A stretch of DNA of 5,927 nt from an uncultured Oscillochloris sp. (GTDB lineage: Bacteria; Chloroflexota; Chloroflexia; Chloroflexales; Chloroflexaceae). The position numbers were made by a program, and so were the translations under genes. This document shows, piece by piece, positions 1 to 5,705 of the stretch; positions within the stretch are counted from its first letter, which is position 1; every line of letters starts with the position of its first letter. The notes below the pieces were generated by a model. It was given only the letters and a program-made list of their open reading frames with translations. It was not told the origin of the DNA and did no database searches. Location of the stretch: assembly GCA_903877345.1 (NCBI GenBank), contig CAIRDL010000824.1:1-5927 (forward strand). The letters are read 5' to 3'.

Positions 1-1
1 C

Positions 2-2095
2 CAGCGCGAGTTGCGGGCGCTCAGCGATATGGCCGCCCTGATCTTCTGGGAAGACCGGCCCGCCGATTTCGCCAGCGTCTGCGTGCGTGCCGTTCACGCC
101 GCCAATCATGTGCGTGACCCGTGGGCACGCGGCGCGGCCCTCGCCTCAACCGCCGCGCTGCTCTACAGCTATGGGCGCTACGCCGCTGCTTTGCGCGTCG
201 CCAACCACGCCACCCGCCACCCGCGCAGCCCCTTCTGGCAATGGCTCCTCGGCATGATCGTCGCTTCGATCCACATCCAACAGGGCTATCCCGAAAACGC
301 CACCGCCACCATCACCCAAGCGCTCGAAATGCCCCAAGTTGACCGCGACGACCGCCTGCATCAAAACCTGCTCTTGCTCCACAGTCTGGCCCTCTACCAA
401 CAAGGCCAAGCAGGTACGGCGGTCAATGTCGCCCTCGACGCCCACCGCCGCCTGAGCGCCTATGGGCAGGAAAGCGTGATCGGCATTAGTGCCGCCTTCG
501 TGGCGCTTTTGCTGGTTGAGCAGGGCCGGTTCGAGGAGGCGACGACCTACACCGCCCGGGCGCGCAGTGCGGCCAATGCCAGTGGCACCGCCGCCCTCCT
601 CGCCCGCGTCCAGGTGATTGAAGCCTACGCCAACCTCCGCACCGGCCAGGGCAGTGCGGCCGCCGCTGTCGCCCTCGACCTCGTGCGGATGGCCCGCGTG
701 GTTGGCGGTCTCTCCGCCGGCAACGGGCGCATTGGGCGGGGCCGCGCGGTTGCCAACCTTGCGCCCCCGACCCTCGGCACGCACGATCTCTGGCTGCAAC
801 TCTATCTGTTGGTGGCGCTGGGCGAAGGTGGCGAACTCGAGCGCGCCGTCGCGCTTGCCGATGAGCTTACCGACGAGATGAATCAGCGCGGCGATGGGCT
901 GTTCCTGGCTGCCGCCCAAATCTACCGTGCGGCCCTCGCCGCCCGCCAGGGTGCCGAGGCGGTACGCCTCAGCGCGCTGCACGCCGGTTGGGCCAGTTGC
1001 GAAACCTCTGGCTTCAGCTTCCTGCCCGGTCTGCCCAGTGCGGTGGTGGAAGAAGCCATCGCTGCCGCCCTTGAGCTTGGGTTGGCCCCACGAGCCGTTG
1101 GGGCGGTGCTGCTCGCGCAATTGCCTGACACCGCGCCGAAGCTGTTGCTGCGTCTGCTCGAAATTCACCAAGCCCCCGCCATTCGCGCCCGTATCGCGGG
1201 CCTCCTTGGCGACCTTGGGGCGGCGAGTGCCTACCCCGCGCTACGGGCGATGCTCAAGGATCGTCACCCCACGGTACGCAGCGCCGCCGAAAGCGCCCTC
1301 GAACGCTTGATCTACCGCCCGCCCTACCGGCTCAACGTGCGTACCCTGGGGGCTTTTGGCGTCTGGCGCGGCGACATTGAGATCCGCGACCGCGATTGGC
1401 GCAGCGTCAAGGCCCGCCAACTCTTGCAACTCTTGCTCATCGAGCGAGGCCGCATGCTGTCGCGTGACCGGATTATGGACATGCTCTGGCCGGGTCTTGA
1501 TACCGAAGCCGCCGCCAATAATCTCCGCGTCACCTTTAGCCGCCTGACCAAAGCTATTGAACCCACGCGGCCCGATGGGGCACCGACCTACTACATTATG
1601 CAACAGGGCGATACCTACGGCTTTAATGTTGAAAGTGACCACGGCTATGATACGGCTGATTTCACGACTGCCGTTGATCTGGGCCGCATGGCGCTGCTCA
1701 AAGGCCACCGCGACGAGGCGATCAAGCATTTCCATCATGCGATCAGCCTCTATGGTGGCACCTTCTTGCCTGATTGTCTCTATGAAGATTGGTCAGTGGT
1801 GGAACGTGAACGGCTCGGCTTGCTCTTCACCGAAGCTTCGCTGCGCCTTGGGGGGTTGCTGTTGGCTGATGGACACGCCCACGAGGCGATTGGACTGGCT
1901 TGGCGCGTGCTGGAGTATGACCAAGCCCAGGAAGAAGCCTACCAACTGTTGATGCAAGGCTATGGTGGCCTTGGCGAGCGAAGCACCGCGCTGCGGCTCT
2001 ATGCCCGTTGTGTGGACGCCCTCGAACAGGAGCTTGGTGTTGAGCCCCTGCCCGAGACCGTCGCGATTTATGAGCGTATTCGTGAGGGAATGTAG
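2..2095 (+). CDS. TPR/HEAT-repeat transcriptional regulator with C-terminal winged helix and BTAD domain (5' partial)
   Basis: The frame is open from the first codon of the window, so the true start lies upstream; the first in-window start candidate is TTG at 11. Numbering residues from that TTG, about 20-350 are alanine-rich paired helices of TPR type. Residues about 370-432 look like a HEAT-like pair (APAIRARIAGLLGDLGAASA, then PTVRSAAESALERL). Residues about 440-530 match the OmpR-like winged helix of this family (LGAFGVWRG, RQLLQLLLIERGRMLSRDRI, LWPG, NNLRVTFSRL). Residues about 545-690 are a bacterial transcriptional activation domain ending in the typical LEQELGVEPLPETVAIYERI. Such proteins are cytoplasmic DNA-binding activators whose repeats sense a ligand or partner; the missing N-terminus may carry a nucleotide-binding domain as in MalT/AfsR-like proteins. 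Streptomyces-type SARPs have the DNA-binding module at the N-terminus; here it is C-terminal. The target genes are unknown. Family assignment is firm, function is not. Confidence 0.9.
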   Translation, partial: QRELRALSDMAALIFWEDRPADFASVCVRAVHAANHVRDPWARGAALASTAALLYSYGRYAAALRVANHATRHPRSPFWQWLLGMIVASIHIQQGYPENATATITQALEMPQVDRDDRLHQNLLLLHSLALYQQGQAGTAVNVALDAHRRLSAYGQESVIGISAAFVALLLVEQGRFEEATTYTARARSAANASGTAALLARVQVIEAYANLRTGQGSAAAAVALDLVRMARVVGGLSAGNGRIGRGRAVANLAPPTLGTHDLWLQLYLLVALGEGGELERAVALADELTDEMNQRGDGLFLAAAQIYRAALAARQGAEAVRLSALHAGWASCETSGFSFLPGLPSAVVEEAIAAALELGLAPRAVGAVLLAQLPDTAPKLLLRLLEIHQAPAIRARIAGLLGDLGAASAYPALRAMLKDRHPTVRSAAESALERLIYRPPYRLNVRTLGAFGVWRGDIEIRDRDWRSVKARQLLQLLLIERGRMLSRDRIMDMLWPGLDTEAAANNLRVTFSRLTKAIEPTRPDGAPTYYIMQQGDTYGFNVESDHGYDTADFTTAVDLGRMALLKGHRDEAIKHFHHAISLYGGTFLPDCLYEDWSVVERERLGLLFTEASLRLGGLLLADGHAHEAIGLAWRVLEYDQAQEEAYQLLMQGYGGLGERSTALRLYARCVDALEQELGVEPLPETVAIYERIREGM

Positions 2096-2098
2096 AGG

Positions 2099-2338
2099 TC
2101 AAGCTACGGGCTGCGGCAACGGCGAGGCGCATTGCTCCTCAATGGCTTCAAATGTACAGTCATCAAACGCCTCCAAGTGACTAGTGATAAAGGCCACCGC
2201 CTCGGCCAATTCGTCAATCTGGAGTTCGCTTCCGCTGGCAATATGCTGGATGCGGCCACGCCAATACTCAGGCGTAAGGGCTTGATCCTCAGGCACAACG
2301 ATACGAAGGAGAAAGGACTCGACCCTGCGTGTCCTCAT
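2099..2338 (-). CDS. small conserved-looking hypothetical protein (79 aa)
   Basis: I chose the ATG at 2338, giving a protein that starts MRTRRVESFLLRIVVPED. The frame extends upstream to 2410, but that added segment is basic and of low quality, and a purine-rich AAAGGTAG lies about 9 bases before this ATG. The product is acidic and soluble, with no membrane segment or signal peptide. It has a beta-like start (ESFLLRIVV), a middle WRGRIQHIASG motif, and a helix-rich end (IDELAEAVAFITSHLEAF). I recall similar short proteins with an RVESFLLRIV start and a WRGRIQHV motif in Chloroflexi, of unknown function; this is from memory only. Its stop is 3 bases from the stop of the convergent regulator gene, so the two transcripts must overlap or share termination signals. 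No function is proposed. Confidence 0.65.
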   Translation of the reverse strand: MRTRRVESFLLRIVVPEDQALTPEYWRGRIQHIASGSELQIDELAEAVAFITSHLEAFDDCTFEAIEEQCASPLPQPVA

Positions 2339-2618
2339 GGGATATTCTACCTTTAGGCGCGCAACCCGGAAGCTTGCACCGTGGGCGGAGCGCCTGCTGA
2401 AGAGTTGCAACTGCTTGCGTCTCTACGTCAGCCCAAAGCCGAAGGGGCGGTCTTTTGGTCGTAAGCTCCAGGCAGACCGTCAGACCTGTAACTCGTTGCC
2501 GAGCCTAGCATTGGTGTTAGATTAGGAAGCTCCGTTCGGTTCAACGATAGGGTGTAACAGTAACCATTTTGTTACCAAAGGAAGTTACTACGCGCCATAG
2601 CACATAGAGGGGTTTGTT
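2339..2618. other. divergent intergenic region between the hypothetical gene and leuB
   Basis: This 280-bp spacer must hold the promoters of the leftward small gene and of leuB. It contains the GTAAC/GTTAC cluster at 2554-2588 and the leuB ribosome binding site. A weak inverted pair CGGTCT (2448-2453) and AGACCG (2474-2479) is present. I see no T-box sequence, no leader peptide rich in leucine codons and no convincing terminator, so leucine attenuation is not supported. Short open frames crossing it have no family features. Confidence 0.6.
2554..2588. repeat. cluster of four GTAAC/GTTAC half-sites upstream of leuB (possible operator)
   Basis: GTAAC occurs at 2554-2558 and 2560-2564, and its reverse complement GTTAC at 2571-2575 and 2584-2588. 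The two inner copies form an inverted repeat with a 6-base spacer. AGTAAC (2559-2564) and GTTACT (2584-2589) form a second, wider perfect inverted repeat. The cluster lies 30-65 bases before the leuB start, where a repressor site or leader hairpin would act. The binding role is inferred; no regulator is identified. Confidence 0.4.
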
Positions 2619-2621
2619 GTG
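2606..2621 (+). promoter_or_regulatory. ribosome binding site and GTG start of leuB
   Basis: AGAGGGG at 2606-2612 is a strong Shine-Dalgarno sequence placed 6 bases before GTG at 2619. It decides the start: the protein then begins MNYTLAVLAGDGIGPE, the usual N-terminus of isopropylmalate dehydrogenases, and there is no ATG that would fit better. Confidence 0.8.
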
Positions 2622-3689
2622 AACTACACACTTGCCGTCTTAGCTGGCGATGGGATTGGGCCAGAAGTGGTCGCCGAGGGTCTGAAGGTGTTGGCTGCGG
2701 TGGGTCGCCGTTTTCAGCTCAGTTTTACGACCCACGAGGCGCTGATTGGCGGGATTGCCCTTGACCAGACCGGCACCGCCCTGCCGCCCGCCACAGTCGA
2801 AACGTGCCAAAACGCCGCTGCAGTGCTCTTGGGTGCCGTTGGTGGCCCCAAATGGGATGACCCGAGCGCGAAGGTACGCCCCGAACAGGGACTCCTCGGC
2901 ATCCGCAAAGCGCTCGGCCTCTTCGCGAACCTGCGCCCAGTGACCATCCACCCGCTCTTGACGGATGCTTCACCCCTGCGCCACGAACGGCTGGAGGGCG
3001 TTGACCTATTGGTGGTGCGCGAATTGACGGGTGGGATTTATTTTGGCGAAAAACGGCGCGAGCGTGATGAGCACGGCGAGTGGGCCTCGGATCTGTGTAT
3101 CTACAGTGAGGCGGAGATTGTGCGGGTGGTGCGGATGGCCGCCGAATTAGCCCGTGGGCGCAACGGCAAGCTGACGCTAGTTGATAAAGCCAATGTGCTC
3201 GAAACGAGCCGTCTCTGGCGCAGCGTCACGACGCGCATAATGCGTGAGGAGTACGCGGATTTGCACTACGACTGGATGCTAGTGGACGCCTGTGCGATGC
3301 ACCTGCTGCGGCGCCCATCTGACTTTGATGTGATTGTCACCGAGAATATGTTTGGCGACATTCTCACTGACGAAGCTAGTATGCTGGCGGGCTCGCTGGG
3401 GATGCTGCCTTCCGCCTCGTTGGGCGCAGACAGCATGGGCCTCTACGAGCCGATCCACGGGTCAGCCCCCGACATTGCGGGCCAAGGCAAGGCCAACCCG
3501 CTGGCGACCATCTTGAGTGTGGCGCTGTTGCTGCGCCATTCCCTGCAGCTTGAAGCGGCAGCCCGCGCCGTCGAATCCGCTGTGAGCGCCGTGATTGAGG
3601 CGGGCATCATCACCGGCGACATCGCCCGACCCGGCCAACGGGTCCACCGCACCGCCGAGGTTGGTGATGCGGTGGCCGAACGAATTTGA
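2619..3689 (+). CDS. leuB: 3-isopropylmalate dehydrogenase
   Basis: This cytoplasmic enzyme oxidatively decarboxylates (2R,3S)-3-isopropylmalate with NAD+ to 2-oxoisocaproate, the third pathway-specific step of leucine synthesis. At 356 aa it has the full family length. Visible signatures are GDGIGPEVV (10-18), LLGAVGGPKWD (70-80), GIRKALGLFANLRPV (94-108), the substrate arginines R96, R106 and R134 with Y141, K190 in DKANVLE, D223, and ENMFGDILTDE (242-252) with metal-binding D247 and D251. GSLGMLPSASLG and YEPIHGSAPDIAGQGKANP (nucleotide-binding part) follow. GIRKALGLFANLRP and the GSLGMLPS segment favour LeuB over isocitrate or tartrate dehydrogenases. It is not next to leuC, leuD or leuA within the window and is probably transcribed alone. 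It converges with the CBS gene on a shared terminator. No key residue appears to be missing. Confidence 0.97.
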   Translation: MNYTLAVLAGDGIGPEVVAEGLKVLAAVGRRFQLSFTTHEALIGGIALDQTGTALPPATVETCQNAAAVLLGAVGGPKWDDPSAKVRPEQGLLGIRKALGLFANLRPVTIHPLLTDASPLRHERLEGVDLLVVRELTGGIYFGEKRRERDEHGEWASDLCIYSEAEIVRVVRMAAELARGRNGKLTLVDKANVLETSRLWRSVTTRIMREEYADLHYDWMLVDACAMHLLRRPSDFDVIVTENMFGDILTDEASMLAGSLGMLPSASLGADSMGLYEPIHGSAPDIAGQGKANPLATILSVALLLRHSLQLEAAARAVESAVSAVIEAGIITGDIARPGQRVHRTAEVGDAVAERI

Positions 3690-3697
3690 ACGCCAAC

Positions 3698-3715
3698 CGC
3701 TGATGGTGGTCAGCG
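3698..3715. repeat. small hairpin just after leuB
   Basis: CGCTGA (3698-3703) and TCAGCG (3710-3715) form a perfect 6-bp stem with a 6-base loop, 8 bases after the leuB stop. A further CAGCGG at 3721-3726 can compete for pairing with the left arm. It may assist termination or protect the 3' end, but it is short and has no T-tract. Confidence 0.35.
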
Positions 3716-3757
3716 ACAGACAGCGGTCAACGAACCAGGGATTGGTAAGCATTAGAA

Positions 3758-3787
3758 GAGCAGGCGCACCGTGAGGTGGGCCTGCTC
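3758..3787. terminator. shared bidirectional hairpin terminator of leuB and the CBS gene
   Basis: GAGCAGGC (3758-3765) pairs perfectly with GCCTGCTC (3780-3787). After one G-G mismatch, CACC (3767-3770) pairs with GGTG (3775-3778) around the loop GTGA, a GNRA-type tetraloop. The stem lies between two convergent stop codons (3689 and 3819), where one hairpin can serve both strands. A few T residues follow on each side but no long T-tract, so termination efficiency is uncertain. Confidence 0.75.
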
Positions 3788-3818
3788 GCTTGCTGGGCGT
3801 TAGCGCGGAAGGACGGAG

Positions 3819-4289
3819 CTACTCGTCGTCGTGGCTGGCGGGGTGTCCGCCGTAGATATGCCCTTCAAGCTGCTCGATCATAAAAGCCTGATCGGAAATC
3901 GTATAGCGCACGGCATCGCGGATCGAGATAATGCCGACCAAGCGCTCGTTCTCGAGCACGGGGAGATGGCGGACATTCTTCTCGGTCATTAGCGTCCGGC
4001 AGTCGTCAACGGTCTGATCGAGGCGCACGGTGTAGACGGAAGTGGTCATCACCTCGCGGATCTTCGTCGTATGGGCTGACTTCTCTTGCAACAGCACCTT
4101 GCGGGTGCAGTCGCGTTCGGTGATGATGCCGACTAGTTTCTCGTGTTCGAGCACTGCTACCGCACCAACATCATTGGCGACCATGATCTGGAGGGCACTG
4201 ACGACCACCTCGTCAGCCGCTACTGTCCAGAAGCCTTTATGCTTATTGTTCAGCATGTAGCGAACGCTGGTCTTGTCCTTCTTCTGCAT
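3819..4289 (-). CDS. tandem CBS-domain protein (156 aa)
   Basis: Two cystathionine-beta-synthase (CBS) domains fill the protein. CBS1 covers about residues 8-66 (VSALQIMVANDVGAVAVLEH, KLVGIITERD). CBS2 covers about 77-130 (VMTTSVYTVRLDQTVDDCRT, VRHLPVLENERLVGIISIRD). A short acidic tail follows, with an MIEQLEGHIYGG segment often seen in small stand-alone CBS proteins. Such Bateman modules bind adenosine nucleotides (AMP, ATP, sometimes SAM or NADH) and regulate partner proteins or act as energy sensors; no partner domain is present here. It has no signal peptide or membrane segment, so it is cytoplasmic. The ATG at 4289 follows GGCAGG by 6 bases; GGAGAAAG lies further away, 13 bases before the start. 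A strong promoter about 150 bases upstream predicts a leader of about 140 nt. The specific ligand and target cannot be told from sequence. Confidence 0.93.
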   Translation of the reverse strand: MQKKDKTSVRYMLNNKHKGFWTVAADEVVVSALQIMVANDVGAVAVLEHEKLVGIITERDCTRKVLLQEKSAHTTKIREVMTTSVYTVRLDQTVDDCRTLMTEKNVRHLPVLENERLVGIISIRDAVRYTISDQAFMIEQLEGHIYGGHPASHDDE

Positions 4290-4436
4290 TGACAGCCTGC
4301 CACTTTCTCCGTACCCGAAGGTAGGTCTAAAAAATTAACGGGGCGATCCAGACGCAGCGCGAAGCAACCGAAACTGTTGACGCGGCAATGCGTGCCAAGG
4401 GGATCATCCTCGATCTTGAAAGGCTCGTAGGACACC
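4290..4436 (-). other. predicted long 5' untranslated leader of the CBS gene
   Basis: If transcription starts about 7 bases past the -10 box, near 4430, the CBS mRNA has a leader of about 140 nt. It contains a short TACC-TTCG-GGTA hairpin (UUCG loop) about 30 nt before the start codon, preceded by a TTAATTTTTTAG stretch. I do not recognise a known riboswitch. An open frame on this strand beginning at TTG 4465 overlaps the promoter -35 box and is judged not to be a gene. Confidence 0.45.
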
Positions 4437-4465
4437 AATATAGCAATAACGGCAAAATCCGTCAA
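4437..4465 (-). promoter_or_regulatory. sigma70-like promoter of the CBS gene
   Basis: Read on the minus strand, TTGACG (4465-4460) is the -35 box, followed by exactly 17 bases and TATATT (4442-4437) as the -10 box. Each hexamer differs from consensus by one base. The spacer is AT-rich compared with its surroundings. It points to the CBS gene at 4289, the only leftward gene nearby, and the 10-bp tandem repeats begin 15 bases upstream of its -35. Confidence 0.75.
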
Positions 4466-4469
4466 CCCA

Positions 4470-4543
4470 CGGTGCAGCGCGGGTCACTTCGGGTCACTTC
4501 GGGTCACTTCGGGTCATCAGACGCAGCCGACGGTGCAGCGCGG
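4470..4543. repeat. 13-bp direct repeat CGGTGCAGCGCGG flanking the tandem array
   Basis: Exact copies lie at 4470-4482 and 4531-4543, one at each side of the 10-bp array. A partial third copy (CGGTGCAG) follows at 4541-4548, so the second and third overlap. CAGACGCAGC is also found twice, at 4349-4358 and 4518-4527. The function is unknown. Confidence 0.7.
4481..4516. repeat. 10-bp tandem repeat, about 3.6 perfect copies of GGGTCACTTC
   Basis: Three exact units (4481-4490, 4491-4500, 4501-4510) are followed by GGGTCA. The period equals about one helical turn, so all copies face the same side of the DNA. Relative to the predicted CBS transcription start near 4430 the array covers about -51 to -86, a usual activator position. 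It could be a binding array for a regulator, or an iteron-like array of a mobile element, or a simple slippage product. Confidence 0.85.
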
Positions 4544-4569
4544 TGCAGGATTGAGCACAGCGGTTCACC

Positions 4570-4590
4570 GATAGACTCTCGGATAGACTC
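4570..4590. repeat. GATAGACTC direct repeat
   Basis: GATAGACTC occurs at 4570-4578 and 4582-4590, a 12-base period. TAGACT resembles a -10 box in each copy, but no -35 box sits at proper spacing, so I do not call a promoter. Confidence 0.55.
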
Positions 4591-4601
4591 ACGCAATGGA
4601 A

Positions 4602-4639
4602 CGCCCCTGGTGCTTCCTTGAGAAGCAGCACCAGGGGCG
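4602..4639. terminator. strong perfect hairpin, 13-bp stem
   Basis: CGCCCCTGGTGCT (4602-4614) pairs without mismatch with 4627-4639. Inside the 12-base loop, CTT (4617-4619) can pair with AAG (4623-4625). There is no T-tract on either side. It lies 60-100 bases before the membrane/ATPase reading frame, so it could terminate transcription entering from the left, act as a leader structure, or be a recombination or replication structure of a mobile element. Confidence 0.6.
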
Positions 4640-4667
4640 GGCAGGGCCGGTAGGGATTGGCCCTGCC
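4640..4667. terminator. second perfect hairpin, 9-bp stem, abutting the first
   Basis: GGCAGGGCC (4640-4648) pairs perfectly with GGCCCTGCC (4659-4667) around a 10-base loop. It starts on the base after the first hairpin ends. CCGGTA occurs both in the loop and just after the stem. Its purpose is as uncertain as that of its neighbour; a T-tract is again absent. Confidence 0.55.
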
Positions 4668-4699
4668 GGTACGAATGATAGCAGAAAGGTAGGGAACCG

Positions 4700-5705
4700 A
4701 TGCACCATTTGATCAAGGTCGCGCTCGTAGCTCTCGCCACCGTAGCCGCCTACTTCGTCTACGGCTTCACGGCAGCCGTGGCCCCGTGGCCCGTCGCCGT
4801 GGCAAGCGCCGGGAGTCTCGTGGGAACCTATTTGGGCCTTGCCTTCGCCGACATTCCAGCCCGCCAACGTGACCGCGCCAGCCGGGTCGCCCTGGGGGCC
4901 ATGCTCATCGAGGCGTGCTACGGAACCCTGTACGTCCTGAACCTCCAAGCGCCTGCGTGGTTCGTCGCGCCCCCGTGGTTCGTCGCGGTGCCGTTGGCCG
5001 TGCTGCACGGCGCAAGCTTTAGCGTGCTGGCGTACTTTGTCAGCATCTTCCTGGTGCATGAGTCCGCCGAGGATGCCGCAGCGCACCCAGCGCAGGAGCT
5101 TGCCCAGACCCTTGCGCTGGTGCTGAGCGAGCTACGCACGCCAGCGCAGGCTGCGCTGCCAGAGCCACAGGCAGTTGCCGCACGCGCTGAGCCGCAGCGC
5201 ACCCAGCGCACGGTGATGCCATCCGAGTGCCCTGCGTGTGGGCGGTTGCCTCTACCTCGGTGCCTTGGGGGTCGCCCATGCCACCTTTCGTTTTCGCCAC
5301 GCTGCGCCAGACCACCGGGGGTTGCTCAACGTGCCAATCAGCCAACTGCCCGTGTTGGGCGGGCAAGCCTTGGGCGCATACCACGCGCCACCCAACAACT
5401 GGCGGCAAGCCACGCGCCCGTGCCCCACACCCTCACCTACAGCCCGCACGCAAGTCATCGAACCGACAATTCTTGTCGCCCCTGCCATCGAGCCGCAGTT
5501 ACCCGGCCTAACCGATATGGCAGGCATTGGGCATGTGCCAACGACAGAGAGCATCTTGCTCGGCCTTGGCCTAAACGGTGAGCGCATCACCGTGCCTGCC
5601 AAGGCGCTGTGTCACGTCGCCCTGGTCGGGGCAACCGGGGGCGGCAAGAGCAACCTTATGCGGTTGCTGCTTGCCCAAGTGCTTGCCGTCGGTGCTCCCC
5701 AATGA
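4700..5705 (+). pseudogene. membrane-anchored FtsK/HerA-like DNA-translocase ATPase, frameshifted and truncated
   Basis: ATG at 4700 follows AGGTAGGG (4687-4694) by 5 bases. Residues 1-120 hold four likely membrane helices (about 4-24, 31-51, 62-81, 94-118), then an Ala/Pro/Gln-rich linker and SECPACG with C177 and C180, perhaps half of a zinc site. From about 5240 the initial frame loses sense (Arg/Pro/His-rich, to a stop at 5581). A frame shifted by one base gives the plausible continuation GGCLYLGALGVAHATFRFRH. Removing one G of the GGG at 5240-5242 joins both parts. The second part reaches LGLGLNGERITVPAKALCHV and a Walker A motif GATGGGKS (5628-5651). It then stops at TGA 5703, so Walker B and the rest of the RecA-like domain are absent. 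The layout of membrane helices, linker and pumping ATPase fits FtsK/SpoIIIE-type or conjugative coupling proteins, common in integrative elements. A sequencing error in the G-run could explain the frameshift but not the early stop. Confidence 0.7.
5075..5210. repeat. 20-bp exact direct repeat inside the ATPase linker region
   Basis: GCCGCAGCGCACCCAGCGCA occurs at 5075-5094 and again at 5191-5210, 116 bases apart. As 116 is not a multiple of 3, the copies are read in different frames (AAAHPAQ and EPQRTQR). A near-perfect palindrome CAGCGCAG-G-CTGCGCTG lies between them at 5142-5158. The motif CCAGCGCA occurs three times in the stretch, so local slippage or short-repeat recombination is likely. 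Confidence 0.75.

Noticed and set aside
146..1171. 341-codon minus-strand frame opposite the BTAD regulator
   Set aside because: It is a mirror frame of a GC-rich gene with clear repeat and BTAD signatures on the plus strand; its Gly/Arg/His-rich sequence resembles no domain.
2496..2523. Possible leuB promoter TTGCCG, 16 bases, TAGATT
   Set aside because: Each hexamer has only four consensus matches and the spacing is short; no better candidate was found, so the leuB promoter remains unplaced.
2339..2618. T-box or leucine leader-peptide attenuator before leuB
   Set aside because: No AGGGTGGNACCGCG-type T-box sequence, no run of leucine codons and no terminator/antiterminator pair are visible.
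4250..4465. 71-codon minus-strand frame over the CBS leader
   Set aside because: Its TTG start is the promoter -35 box, it overlaps the start of the CBS gene, it has no family features, and no ribosome binding site precedes it.
4551..4589. Promoter for the translocase frame from TTGAGC/TTCACC and TAGACT
   Set aside because: Spacings are 14-15 or 27 bases, and two strong hairpins follow before the gene.
4470..4590. CRISPR array
   Set aside because: Repeat units are only 9-13 bases, directly tandem, and have no spacers of regular length.
4388..4621. 77-codon plus-strand frame through the tandem repeats
   Set aside because: Most of it is read from repeats and the first hairpin; no ribosome binding site and no protein-like composition.
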